Assembly: GCF_900129075.1 (NCBI RefSeq)
Contig: NZ_FQVH01000006.1
Location: forward strand, 1 to 64,000
Origin: Caldanaerobius fijiensis DSM 17918
Lineage (GTDB): Bacteria; Bacillota; Thermoanaerobacteria; Thermoanaerobacterales; Caldanaerobiaceae
Reading direction: 5' to 3'
DNA: 64,000 nucleotides
Of the stretch, positions 45,165 to 53,487 are shown piece by piece. The notes beneath the pieces are model-generated. The model ran no database searches and was not told the DNA's origin. It saw only the letters and a list, made by a program, of their open reading frames with translations. How positions within the stretch are numbered: position 1 is the first letter of the stretch; each line of letters begins with the position of its first letter. Made by a program: the position numbers and the translations under genes.

Positions 45165-45193
45165 ATCATATATCTTTCCAGGAATAATGTCAA
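45165..45193 (-). promoter_or_regulatory. Promoter of the iscS-thiI-SHOCT operon
   Basis: TTGACA (45193-45188) and TATGAT (45170-45165) on the minus strand with 17-bp spacing. Confidence 0.7.
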
Positions 45194-45272
45194 ACTCCAT
45201 GTTTTTATTTTGAGCACGAATAAATCTACAATATTCCCAATATATATAGACATAGAAATGTGAGGTGGTAAA

Positions 45273-46307
45273 ATGTATGTCTTAAAAAAACAACTAATAC
45301 CGATATGCATAGTCATTTTACTTCTCATTGGTTTCCTGTACATTCAGGCAGAAAAAATATATCCTGTCTTTTTAAAAAGTACCAATGCAAGTATATCAGA
45401 AGACGATGTAAACATATACTTTAGCCTATCCTCAACTCAAAGAGGTATGGCCTTGCAAAGAATCGCACAGGCTACCATGAAAAATCTTAATCTTGACTGG
45501 AATAATGAACGAATAAAAACAATAGTAAAAAAAGGCAAACTAACAGGAAGTAATGCAGACGATCTCATCGTGGCTATTTCTCTTCTTCCTGACAAGGGTT
45601 CATTGTGCATTTATCGAAAAAGTGGAAAAGTTTATGAATACTTTCAAGGCATAAACGACCTCGTCCCAATCAATGAAGTTGAAGTGATAAACTCAAAAAA
45701 CGGTAATAACTTCATCTACTTAGAAGAAGAACTAAATGAAAAAATGGGGGCATTTTATAAAACCACATTAGCTGAAATGTATGGGATAAATGGCAGCGGC
45801 GTAAAGCTGGTGTTCAGTGCTAATAAGGATTACGAAGCAGACTGGAATGAGGCTTTTGATAACAAGAAAAACCCTTCGTGGCTAAAACTTACAGAAAACT
45901 CAAATATCAATATATCCGATAAAAATAACCTCAGAATAGTGGTGACATCACAGCAAAAATTGTTGAAATCAAAAACAAGTGATTCAGTCAGCGCACCACA
46001 AGAAGAGGACTTCAAACTGGTAAAATCCAGAACGTTAAATGAGGTATTTTACTGGGAACCAAAGCTTTCTACTTTTATAATGGGCAAAGCTCTCGTGTTC
46101 AATGACAACACTACCACTTATAACTATGACGGACTAAACTTTAATCCAGAGGGCAAAATACAAAAAGGCGAAGTTGTCAATATTATAGACGACATGGCAA
46201 ATAATGTAGAAAATCTGGCTCAAGACAAAAACAATTATATTATGGCAATGACCAATGACGGCAAAATCATATATCTTTTAAAAGATGATATAAAAATATT
46301 AAAATAA
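45273..46307 (+). CDS. Secreted or membrane-anchored protein, unknown
   Basis: A 344-residue protein with an N-terminal hydrophobic segment (IPICIVILLLIGFLYIQA, about residues 9-26) acting as signal or anchor. The remainder looks extracellular and mixed alpha/beta. I do not recognise a family. ATG start after GAGGTGG. It is transcribed divergently from iscS and ends in a strong terminator shared with the convergent nfu gene, so it is monocistronic. Confidence 0.7.
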   Translation: MYVLKKQLIPICIVILLLIGFLYIQAEKIYPVFLKSTNASISEDDVNIYFSLSSTQRGMALQRIAQATMKNLNLDWNNERIKTIVKKGKLTGSNADDLIVAISLLPDKGSLCIYRKSGKVYEYFQGINDLVPINEVEVINSKNGNNFIYLEEELNEKMGAFYKTTLAEMYGINGSGVKLVFSANKDYEADWNEAFDNKKNPSWLKLTENSNINISDKNNLRIVVTSQQKLLKSKTSDSVSAPQEEDFKLVKSRTLNEVFYWEPKLSTFIMGKALVFNDNTTTYNYDGLNFNPEGKIQKGEVVNIIDDMANNVENLAQDKNNYIMAMTNDGKIIYLLKDDIKILK

Positions 46308-46337
46308 AGCTCTATAAGGATTTATAGAGCTTTATTT
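46302..46337. terminator. Bidirectional terminator
   Basis: A 16-bp perfect stem (46302-46317 with 46322-46337) with a four-base loop. It contains the stop codon of the plus-strand gene and ends five bases before the stop of the convergent nfu gene. T-rich sequence lies on both sides. Confidence 0.85.
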
Positions 46338-46341
46338 GCTG

Positions 46342-46563
46342 TTAAACAGCGACAACCTTTTTAACTTCAGGTACTCTTTCTTTTATATTTTTTTCAATAC
46401 CTTGCTGGAGAGTTAACAGTGCAAACGGACATCCACCGCAAGCACCTGTAAGTTTCACCTTAACAACACCATCTTCATCAACGTCAACAAGTTCAACGTC
46501 GCCGCCATCTGCTTGAAGTGATGGTCTGATCGCCTCTAAAACCTCCTGTACTTTTTCTTTCAT
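46342..46563 (-). CDS. NifU C-terminal domain protein (Nfu-type Fe-S carrier)
   Basis: A 73-residue single-domain Nfu protein. The cluster-binding CxxC motif is in GACGGCPFALLTL (about residues 38-50), and the N-terminus IRPSLQADGGDVELV is typical. Such proteins transfer [4Fe-4S] clusters to target proteins, fitting an organism rich in hydrogenase. ATG start after AGAGGAGG. Confidence 0.92.
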   Translation of the reverse strand: MKEKVQEVLEAIRPSLQADGGDVELVDVDEDGVVKVKLTGACGGCPFALLTLQQGIEKNIKERVPEVKKVVAV

Positions 46564-46673
46564 CAGATATACCTCCTCTCTCTATTCATGAATATATTAT
46601 ACCACAAAAGTATAAAAAAATAAAAGAAGTCAAAAATATAAGATAGCCCTCATATATAAATGCAATAAAATTG

Positions 46674-46702
46674 TTGACAATGAGACACACATGAGATAGA
46701 AT
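46674..46702 (+). promoter_or_regulatory. Consensus promoter of the Mg2+ transporter operon
   Basis: TTGACA (46674-46679) and TAGAAT (46697-46702) with 17-bp spacing. Expected transcription start is near 46709, giving a leader of about 155 nt. Confidence 0.75.
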
Positions 46703-46708
46703 AATATT

Positions 46709-46864
46709 GCTATTAACAATTTTAGTTATTTGAGGAGTGTGTATTTATAATGGACAGTAGTCCTTATTACCAATGCCATTTAAATAAGGAAGGATGTATG
46801 TCCATTTTAATTGTGTCTCATCGTTAAAGGGCCATGCATCCTTCCGTGAAAAGGAGGATGCATT
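46709..46864 (+). promoter_or_regulatory. Structured leader with mutually exclusive hairpins, candidate riboswitch
   Basis: Visible pairs are TGGACA (46751-46756) with TGTCCA (46799-46804) and TCCTTATT (46761-46768) with AATAAGGA (46783-46790). CATGCATCCTTCC (46833-46845) can pair either with GGAAGGATGTATG (46788-46800), 13 pairs with one wobble, or with the ribosome site segment GGAGGATGC (46853-46861), nine pairs. The two choices free or hide the ribosome site of the next gene. I could not match M-box, yybP-ykoY or NiCo consensus. Confidence 0.6.
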
Positions 46865-48115
46865 ATGCCTATTATGAGCCTTTACCTGAGTAGGATACTC
46901 GGGAACAAGATCTATTCTCGTGACAAAAAAGTCTTGGGAAAGCTCCTAGATCTAGGAGTTTCTATGGAAATTCAACATCCCATCGTACTATGCGCCAAAA
47001 TAAAGACAAAATCAGGTGTTAAATACTATAAATGGCAAAATTTCAAAATTGCAAAAAAACATGGCCAATATGAACTCACATGCACAAAGCCAATAGAACT
47101 TCAATCAGTGAATGACACCTTGTTTTTGTCAAAATACGTGCTGGATAAGCAAATTATAGATATAAACGGTAGAAAAGTCGTCAGAGTCAACGACATAAGA
47201 TTAGTACTTTTAGAATCAGGTTTATATGCTGTAGCTGTTGATATAGGCGTAGAAGGACTTTTGAGGAGATTAGGATTAGCCAAACCTCTCAAAAGACTAT
47301 TAAAGAGGTTTAATATAAATATATCGAGTAAATTTATACTATGGGAAGATATAGAGACAATTACGCCGTCCCATGAAAATATAATGCTGTCCAAAACTTA
47401 TCAAAAGCTTTCAACGTTACACCCCTCAGATCTTGCCGATATCATCGAAGACCTCGATTTGAAGTCGGGTATTGCCATATTTTCAAGCCTTGATAGGTCT
47501 CGAGCAGCTGACGTATTGGAAGAAATGGAAACAGACACACAGCGAAACATTTTAAATACCCTTTCAGCAGAAAAAGCCGCTGATATACTTGAGGAAATGC
47601 CCGCCGATGAGGTAGCCGATATATTGGATGATTTAAATGAAGAAAGAGCAGAAGAATTGCTCAATGAAATGGAAAATGATGTTTCAACAGAAGTCCGCGA
47701 ACTCATGGAATATCCTGAACACACTGTCGGAAGCCTCATGACCACCGATTATATTTCATTTAAAAACACCTTAACAGCGGAAGATACCATAAGAGAACTA
47801 AGGCGCATTAAACCTGAGGAGGATACCATTTATTACCTCTACGTAGTTGATGCCAAAAATCGATTAATAGGCGTCGTGTCATTGAGAGACCTTGTAATAG
47901 CCGAGCCCAATACAACCCTGGAAAAAATAATGAATACAGATATAATATACGCCTACGATATGGATCCAATAAGTTCTCTTATAAAAACCATTTCTAAATA
48001 CAACCTCATGGCAATTCCCGTGGTGGATAAAAACATGAGACTATTGGGCACAGTAATAATAAACGACATTATATACGAACTTATGAAAACCAGGAAAAAC
48101 TACGTAAGGAGGTAA
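46865..48115 (+). CDS. PRC-barrel / MgtE-N / CBS regulatory protein of a Mg2+ transporter
   Basis: A 416-residue cytosolic protein. An N-terminal PRC-barrel-like region (about 1-150) is followed by an MgtE intracellular superhelical domain (about 175-280, repeats such as EKAADILEEMPADEVADIL) and two CBS domains (about 285-415). The MgtE membrane channel itself is missing. This soluble sensor next to an NRAMP-related transporter is a recurring pair, and it probably gates the transporter according to cytosolic Mg2+ or nucleotide. The stop is 4 bp before the transporter start. ATG start seven bases after GGAGG. Confidence 0.85.
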   Translation: MPIMSLYLSRILGNKIYSRDKKVLGKLLDLGVSMEIQHPIVLCAKIKTKSGVKYYKWQNFKIAKKHGQYELTCTKPIELQSVNDTLFLSKYVLDKQIIDINGRKVVRVNDIRLVLLESGLYAVAVDIGVEGLLRRLGLAKPLKRLLKRFNINISSKFILWEDIETITPSHENIMLSKTYQKLSTLHPSDLADIIEDLDLKSGIAIFSSLDRSRAADVLEEMETDTQRNILNTLSAEKAADILEEMPADEVADILDDLNEERAEELLNEMENDVSTEVRELMEYPEHTVGSLMTTDYISFKNTLTAEDTIRELRRIKPEEDTIYYLYVVDAKNRLIGVVSLRDLVIAEPNTTLEKIMNTDIIYAYDMDPISSLIKTISKYNLMAIPVVDKNMRLLGTVIINDIIYELMKTRKNYVRR

Positions 48116-48119
48116 TAAA

Positions 48120-49361
48120 ATGAGCACAAGGAAAAAAAACTTGCTAACAAATATATTAATTTTTCTATCGATACTGGGACCCGGCATCATAACAGGTAGC
48201 GTCGACAATGACGCAGGAGGAATAACCACATACTCAGTAGCAGGTGCTACATACGGATATAAACTTTTATGGACATTAATTCCTTCTTTCATCGTACTCA
48301 TAGTCATTCAGGAAATGAATGCGCGAATGGGTGTTGTAACTGGAAAAGGGCTCGCGGACCTCATAAGAGAAAACTTTGGCGTAAAGATCACATTTTTTAT
48401 TTTCATGGGTTTACTCATTGCTGATATCGGGAATACTGCTACAGAATTTGCAGGTATAGCCGGTAGCATGGAGATCTTTGGTATAAGCAAGTATATCATA
48501 GTACCACTGGTTGCCATAGGAGTATGGATTCTCATAGTCAAGGGCAATTACAGGATAGCAGAAAAGGTATTTATAATATTCAGTGTCTTTTTATTATCAT
48601 ATATCATTTCGGCACTTATGGCAAAACCTGATTGGAAAAATATAGGATTAGCATTAGTAAAACCGTCTATTGAAGCCAAACCAGATTATTTAAGTATGGT
48701 AATTGGCATCATAGGTACTACCATAGCACCGTGGATGCAATTTTATATGCAATCCTCGGTAATCGAAAAAGGCATTAAATTAGAAGATTATAAGTACACC
48801 GTCTGGGACGTGATTATAGGCTGTATTGCAACAGTAACAGTAGCATTTTTTATCATAGTCGCCTGTGCTTCTACATTACATACCAATGGCATTAGAATTG
48901 AAGAAGCCAAGGACGCAGCAATGGCTTTAAAGCCGTTAGCTGGTGCTCTGGCCTCTCAAGTATTCGCCTTTGGACTTTTTATCGCATCTGTTTTTTCGGC
49001 TGCTATATTGCCAATAGCCACAGCTTTTTATGTATGTGAAGCTTTTGGTTTTGAAGCCGGTATTGACAAAAAACTTGAAGAAGCGCCACAATTTTACACG
49101 CTATTTACAGCTATCATGATCATAGCTGTGGCAATCATACTTATACCCAATGCTCCCTTAATAGCTATCACCATATGGACCCAGGTATTAAACGGAATAT
49201 TGTTACCTGTCGTATTAATATCTATGATGTTGCTGGTAAACAATAAAGAAATAATGGGTAAATATGTAAATAATCCTGTAAAAAACGTCATCGGTTGGGG
49301 TACTACAATTATCCTTATAGTGCTTACCTTTGTACTGCTTGCCGTCTCTTTTATAGGATAG
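48120..49361 (+). CDS. NRAMP-related divalent metal transporter, probably Mg2+
   Basis: A 413-residue membrane protein with about 11 helices. The helix 1 site reads GSVDNDAGGI instead of the DPGN of Mn/Fe transporters, and the helix 6 site reads TTIAPWMQF instead of the MPH motif, so the metal-selective methionine is alanine. These substitutions are those known for NRAMP-related magnesium transporters. The neighbouring MgtE-N/CBS protein supports Mg2+ as substrate. ATG start with GGAGG nine bases upstream in the end of the preceding gene. Confidence 0.85.
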   Translation: MSTRKKNLLTNILIFLSILGPGIITGSVDNDAGGITTYSVAGATYGYKLLWTLIPSFIVLIVIQEMNARMGVVTGKGLADLIRENFGVKITFFIFMGLLIADIGNTATEFAGIAGSMEIFGISKYIIVPLVAIGVWILIVKGNYRIAEKVFIIFSVFLLSYIISALMAKPDWKNIGLALVKPSIEAKPDYLSMVIGIIGTTIAPWMQFYMQSSVIEKGIKLEDYKYTVWDVIIGCIATVTVAFFIIVACASTLHTNGIRIEEAKDAAMALKPLAGALASQVFAFGLFIASVFSAAILPIATAFYVCEAFGFEAGIDKKLEEAPQFYTLFTAIMIIAVAIILIPNAPLIAITIWTQVLNGILLPVVLISMMLLVNNKEIMGKYVNNPVKNVIGWGTTIILIVLTFVLLAVSFIG

Positions 49362-49390
49362 TCGACGATAACAGAGGAAAGGAGGATAAA

Positions 49391-49606
49391 ATGGCATATG
49401 GCATAATTGACAGATTTGAAGGCGATATGGCTATCATTGAAACCGGAGATAAAATTATAAGTATAAAAAGGCATCTCCTTCCTCCTTATGCCAGCGAAGG
49501 AGATGTCATCGACCTTAAATCAATGAAAGTTGATGTTGCTAAAACACAGAGCAGAAAAAATAAGATAAATCGCCTTATGAGAGACGTTTGGGAAGACAGT
49601 GATTAA
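49391..49606 (+). CDS. DUF3006 family protein
   Basis: A 71-residue protein starting MAYGIIDRFEGDMAIIE, the DUF3006 signature. ATG at 49391 follows AAAGGAGG; a longer frame upstream overlaps the transporter gene and is not supported. DUF3006 proteins are small, often beside secreted or metal-related genes, with no known activity. It overlaps the convergent FtsH-like gene by four bases. Confidence 0.8.
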   Translation: MAYGIIDRFEGDMAIIETGDKIISIKRHLLPPYASEGDVIDLKSMKVDVAKTQSRKNKINRLMRDVWEDSD

Positions 49607-51069
49607 GTACCATTCAGTATACTTCTTAACTCTTCTCCTGAAATCGTCTCTTTTTCTTTTAAAACATTAACTACTTTGTGTATAATAAAGTGATTATCGG
49701 TGAGCAACTCAGTGGTCTTTCTTTCAAGGGCACCTATTATTTTTGTCACCTCATCATTGATCTTTTTAGGAGATATATCGTCTTTGCTTATTATGCCCAG
49801 CGATGATAGACCCGAAAAAATTATTTCTTTGGCCAGTTCTACTGCTTTCTCAAAATCATTGCCTGCACCTGTGCTCTTATTACCTATTATCACCTTTTCA
49901 GCAACAGAGCCCGCGAGACAAATCATTATTTGCTTTTCAAGCTGTTCTCTTGTATAGATGTATTTATCCTCCTTAGGCGCTTGCCTTAAAAATCCCATCG
50001 CATTTCCTCTTGGAACTATAGTCAGATTGGCAACACTCCCTTTCTCAACTAGTTCACTTACTATGGCATGACCTGCCTCGTGTACAGCTATTCTGTACAA
50101 CTCTTCGGGAGTTGGCTTCCTATCAATTTTTTCCCCCATGATAACTTTATCTATTGCTTGAAGAAAATCTTTTTGAGTTATCTTGTCGCTGTTATTTCTC
50201 ATGGCTATTATAGCTGCCTCATTGGTTAAGCTCTCCAGATGAGCTCCTGAAAAACCAAAGGTTTCTCTCGCTATCGCTTCAAGATCTACATCTTCTGCTA
50301 AAGGTTTATTTTTAACGTGTATTTTTAATATCTGAAGTCTTCCATCCTTATCAGGCAAATCCACCCTGACCTGTCTATCAAATCTCCCCGGCCTTAACAG
50401 CGCCGGATCCAGCATATCCGGCCTATTAGTAGCGGCTAAAACAAGTATTTTTACCTCATCATTTACATTTATACCGTCCATTTCTACTAATAACTGATTG
50501 AGGGTTTGGTCGTATTCCATATGGCTTTCATGAGTTCCTCGCTTTGCTCCTAGTATGTCGATCTCATCTATAAATATTATAGCACTTCTTTTTTTCTCAG
50601 CTTTTGCCTTATCCCTGGCGCTTTGGAACAACTTTCTAACCCTCTGGGCTCCAACGCCCGCATACACCTCTATAAATTCACTGCCGGATGTAGCTATAAA
50701 TACCGAATCAGTATAATTAGCTGCCGCTTTAGCCAACAATGTCTTACCTGTACCGGGTGGCCCCGTAAGCAGCAAACCCTTTAATGGTCTAATACCCATT
50801 TTTTCAATCTTATCGCTATCCAATATAAAATCAAGAGCCTCTTTTAACTCAGATATAGCAGTATTTTGTCCACCTATGCTTGAAAAATCCTCTTGTGGCA
50901 CTCGAACCAAAGTTCCGATGCTATTGGTCCTTAACAGCCCTTGATTTGTTATAAAATTATAAAGCAAATATAGCAAACCTCCTACCATAATTATAGGAAG
51001 CAGATTTACATTCATAAAATACGCAAAAGTCACAATTCCTATCGCAATACCCAAATATACTTCCTTCAA
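49603..51069 (-). CDS. FtsH-like membrane AAA+ zinc protease lacking the extracytoplasmic domain
   Basis: A 488-residue protein, shorter than FtsH (over 600). Two N-terminal hydrophobic segments form a tight hairpin (about residues 4-42) with no outside domain between them. The AAA+ module has Walker A GPPGTGKT (about 110), Walker B IIFIDEID and the second region of homology RPGRFDRQ. The M41 protease domain has HEAGH (about 323) and the third zinc ligand in NDFEKAVELAK. All catalytic parts look intact. TTG start after GGGGGG. It follows a membrane protein of unknown function by 15 bp. Confidence 0.85.
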   Translation of the reverse strand: MKEVYLGIAIGIVTFAYFMNVNLLPIIMVGGLLYLLYNFITNQGLLRTNSIGTLVRVPQEDFSSIGGQNTAISELKEALDFILDSDKIEKMGIRPLKGLLLTGPPGTGKTLLAKAAANYTDSVFIATSGSEFIEVYAGVGAQRVRKLFQSARDKAKAEKKRSAIIFIDEIDILGAKRGTHESHMEYDQTLNQLLVEMDGINVNDEVKILVLAATNRPDMLDPALLRPGRFDRQVRVDLPDKDGRLQILKIHVKNKPLAEDVDLEAIARETFGFSGAHLESLTNEAAIIAMRNNSDKITQKDFLQAIDKVIMGEKIDRKPTPEELYRIAVHEAGHAIVSELVEKGSVANLTIVPRGNAMGFLRQAPKEDKYIYTREQLEKQIMICLAGSVAEKVIIGNKSTGAGNDFEKAVELAKEIIFSGLSSLGIISKDDISPKKINDEVTKIIGALERKTTELLTDNHFIIHKVVNVLKEKETISGEELRSILNGT

Positions 51070-51084
51070 CTATCAATTCCCCCC

Positions 51085-51612
51085 TCACAACGTCACATCG
51101 GGTTTTTGAATATGGCGCGGGACAACTTCATAAAGGTATTTATCTCCTTTTATCAATTGTACATACACATTATTATCATCTACAAAAATTTTGTAGCTGT
51201 CAAGGTCAATATTTGCCAAAAGTTTATCTATCGTCAATTTCATTGATACAAAATCATTGTTAGCCGCGGCCTCGTAAACAGCAAAATGTATGCGATAATA
51301 AACATCATCTAAATAGCCATCACGATTGTCCATAACTTTTATATTATATTTTTTGTATCGGCTTTTTATAACTTCCTGAACACTTTTATACATTATATTA
51401 AAATTACTTACCTTTCCTGCTTTTACTATAACCATTTGCTCACCATCAGACTTTTTTATAACTACATTTAATACCCCGGGTATCTGTTTTACCTTTTTGA
51501 CAGTCTGATTATAGTAGGCATCCTGATATAGTTTAAAAATACCTGCTAAAAGTAAAAAAGTCAAAGCAAAAGACAAAAAAAATTTTTTATACTTATTAAT
51601 ATCAAAATCCAT
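51085..51612 (-). CDS. Single-pass membrane protein, unknown
   Basis: A 175-residue protein with one N-terminal membrane helix (about residues 11-28, FFLSFALTFLLLAGIF) and a soluble domain beyond it. I do not recognise a family. ATG start with GGGTGATA upstream. It is in an operon with the FtsH-like protease, and could be an adaptor or substrate of it, but this rests on gene order only. Confidence 0.6.
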   Translation of the reverse strand: MDFDINKYKKFFLSFALTFLLLAGIFKLYQDAYYNQTVKKVKQIPGVLNVVIKKSDGEQMVIVKAGKVSNFNIMYKSVQEVIKSRYKKYNIKVMDNRDGYLDDVYYRIHFAVYEAAANNDFVSMKLTIDKLLANIDLDSYKIFVDDNNVYVQLIKGDKYLYEVVPRHIQKPDVTL

Positions 51613-51682
51613 ACTATCACCCGCTTTATATTAATACGCAATATATATTATATTATATCATATTATATATACACATTCAACA

Positions 51683-51715
51683 TAAAAGAATAGGCTTTCA
51701 GTGAAAGCCTATTCT
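51683..51715 (-). terminator. Terminator of the hydrogenase operon
   Basis: AGAATAGGCTTTC (51687-51699) pairs with GAAAGCCTATTCT (51703-51715), followed by TTTTATG on the minus strand. Confidence 0.88.
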
Positions 51716-51718
51716 CTG

Positions 51719-53467
51719 CTATTCTACATTATAGAGTTTTCTAGGCGTATATTTTGTATGCAAAAGCTCATGCGATTTATGCCCAAGAGGTTCTTTTAAG
51801 AACTCCTCATAAAGTTTTATAATTTGAGGATTCTTATGAGATTTCCTGATAGAAAGAGCTTTATCTTCTTCATATATAGCCTTTGCCCTTAAGGCTCTTA
51901 CATCTACTTCCATTTTCACCCTGGAAGGCACAATCGGCTGACCGCCTCCATTTATACAGCCGCCCGGACATCCCATTACCTCAATAAAGTGATAGTTTGC
52001 TTCTCCCGCTTTTATCTTATCCAGAAGTTTACGGGCATTACCTGTACCATTTACTACAGCTATTTTGAGATTAAGATCACCTATACTTACCGTGGTCTCT
52101 CTTACGCCTTCCAATCCCCTGACATTGGTATATTCAAACTCATGGAGATCCTTGCCTTCCACAATATCAGCAACTGTCCTGAGAGCAGCCTCCATAACGC
52201 CACCTGTAACTCCAAATATAACTCCAGCGCCTGTAGATTCCCCTAATGGATCGTCAAAATCCTCATCTTTCAATTTATTAAAGTTTATATTTGCCTCTTT
52301 TATCATCCTGGCCAGTTCCCTTGTAGTGAGGACCGCATCCACATCCCTCAATCCGTCATGGCCCATCTCCGGTCTATCTATTTCGTATTTCTTAGCTGTA
52401 CACGGCATAATTGACACCATGTATATCTTCTTGGGATCTATGCCCATTTTCTCTGCAAAATAGGTCTTAACTATAGCTCCCATCATCTGATGTGGCGATT
52501 TACATGTGGAGAGGTTATCTAAAAATTCCGGATAATAGTGCTCACAGAATTTAACCCAACCAGGGCTGCAAGACGTAATCAGAGGAAGTTTACCTCCATT
52601 CTTAAGTCTGTGAAGTAATTCATTACCTTCTTCCATAATAGTCAGGTCTGCAGCAAAATCTGTGTCAAAAACCCTATCAAAACCCAATCTCTTAAGAGCA
52701 GCAACCATTTTACCTGTAACCCTGGTGCCAATCGGTAAGCCAAATTCTTCTCCCAACGCAGCCCTTACTGCGGGAGCAGTCTGCGCCACAACAAACTTAT
52801 CCGGATCTGCAAGGGCTTCCCAAACTCTTTGCGTGCGATCTTTTTCATAAAGAGCACCAGTAGGACACGAAATCACACATTGACCGCAATTTATGCAGGG
52901 TGAATCAGCAAGGCTCATACCGTATATGGGTGATACAACTGATCTAAACCCTCTTTCGTTTACACCAATGGCATTGACCGTCTGTACATTTGAGCACATG
53001 GACACACATCTACGACAAAGTATACACTTGTTTGGATCCCTTATAATGCTGGCAGACTGGTCATCTATTTTGCCTTCGTGCCTTACACCTTCAAACCTCA
53101 AACCAGAAATGTGAAACTCATCCGCTAAAGTCTGAAGCTCACAATTACCGTTTCTTATGCATGTAAGACAGTTCTTATCGTGATCAGATAATATGAGCTC
53201 AAGAGTTGCTTTCCTGGCTTCCCTTACTGTCGGCGTATTGGTCTTTATCACCATGCCATCAGAAACCGGGGTAACACAGGATGCCTGAAGAGCCCTTGCA
53301 CCCTGCACCTCTACAACACATATCCTGCACGCGCCGATCTCATTGATTTCTCTCAAATAGCAAAGTGTCGGTATATCAACACCAGCCTCTTTTGCTGCCT
53401 GTAGCACCGTATAATTCTTGGGTACTTCTACTTTTATGCCATCTATAGTAACAGTAACTTTGTCCAT
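51719..53467 (-). CDS. hydA: [FeFe] hydrogenase catalytic subunit HydA (NADH-linked type)
   Basis: A 582-residue hydrogenase. Domains in order: [2Fe-2S] ferredoxin (CYLREINEIGACRIC), His-Cys [4Fe-4S] (HDKNCLTCIRNGNC), two [4Fe-4S] (CILCRRCVSMC, CINCGQCVISC) and the H-cluster domain with L1 TSCSPGW, L2 MPCTAKKYE and L3 EVMGCPGGCINGGGQP, then a small-subunit-like tail. Partnered with HydB and HydC this is the trimeric enzyme that couples NADH and reduced ferredoxin to H2 (electron bifurcation or its reverse). The L1 motif has Ser in place of the second Cys of TSCCPGW. ATG start, 20 bp after hydB. Confidence 0.95.
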   Translation of the reverse strand: MDKVTVTIDGIKVEVPKNYTVLQAAKEAGVDIPTLCYLREINEIGACRICVVEVQGARALQASCVTPVSDGMVIKTNTPTVREARKATLELILSDHDKNCLTCIRNGNCELQTLADEFHISGLRFEGVRHEGKIDDQSASIIRDPNKCILCRRCVSMCSNVQTVNAIGVNERGFRSVVSPIYGMSLADSPCINCGQCVISCPTGALYEKDRTQRVWEALADPDKFVVAQTAPAVRAALGEEFGLPIGTRVTGKMVAALKRLGFDRVFDTDFAADLTIMEEGNELLHRLKNGGKLPLITSCSPGWVKFCEHYYPEFLDNLSTCKSPHQMMGAIVKTYFAEKMGIDPKKIYMVSIMPCTAKKYEIDRPEMGHDGLRDVDAVLTTRELARMIKEANINFNKLKDEDFDDPLGESTGAGVIFGVTGGVMEAALRTVADIVEGKDLHEFEYTNVRGLEGVRETTVSIGDLNLKIAVVNGTGNARKLLDKIKAGEANYHFIEVMGCPGGCINGGGQPIVPSRVKMEVDVRALRAKAIYEEDKALSIRKSHKNPQIIKLYEEFLKEPLGHKSHELLHTKYTPRKLYNVE

Positions 53468-53487
53468 CTTCTCACTCCTCCCCTCGT

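Noticed and set aside
46709-46864. M-box, yybP-ykoY or NiCo riboswitch in the transporter leader
   Set aside because: I could not find the conserved cores of these classes. An Infernal search would settle it.
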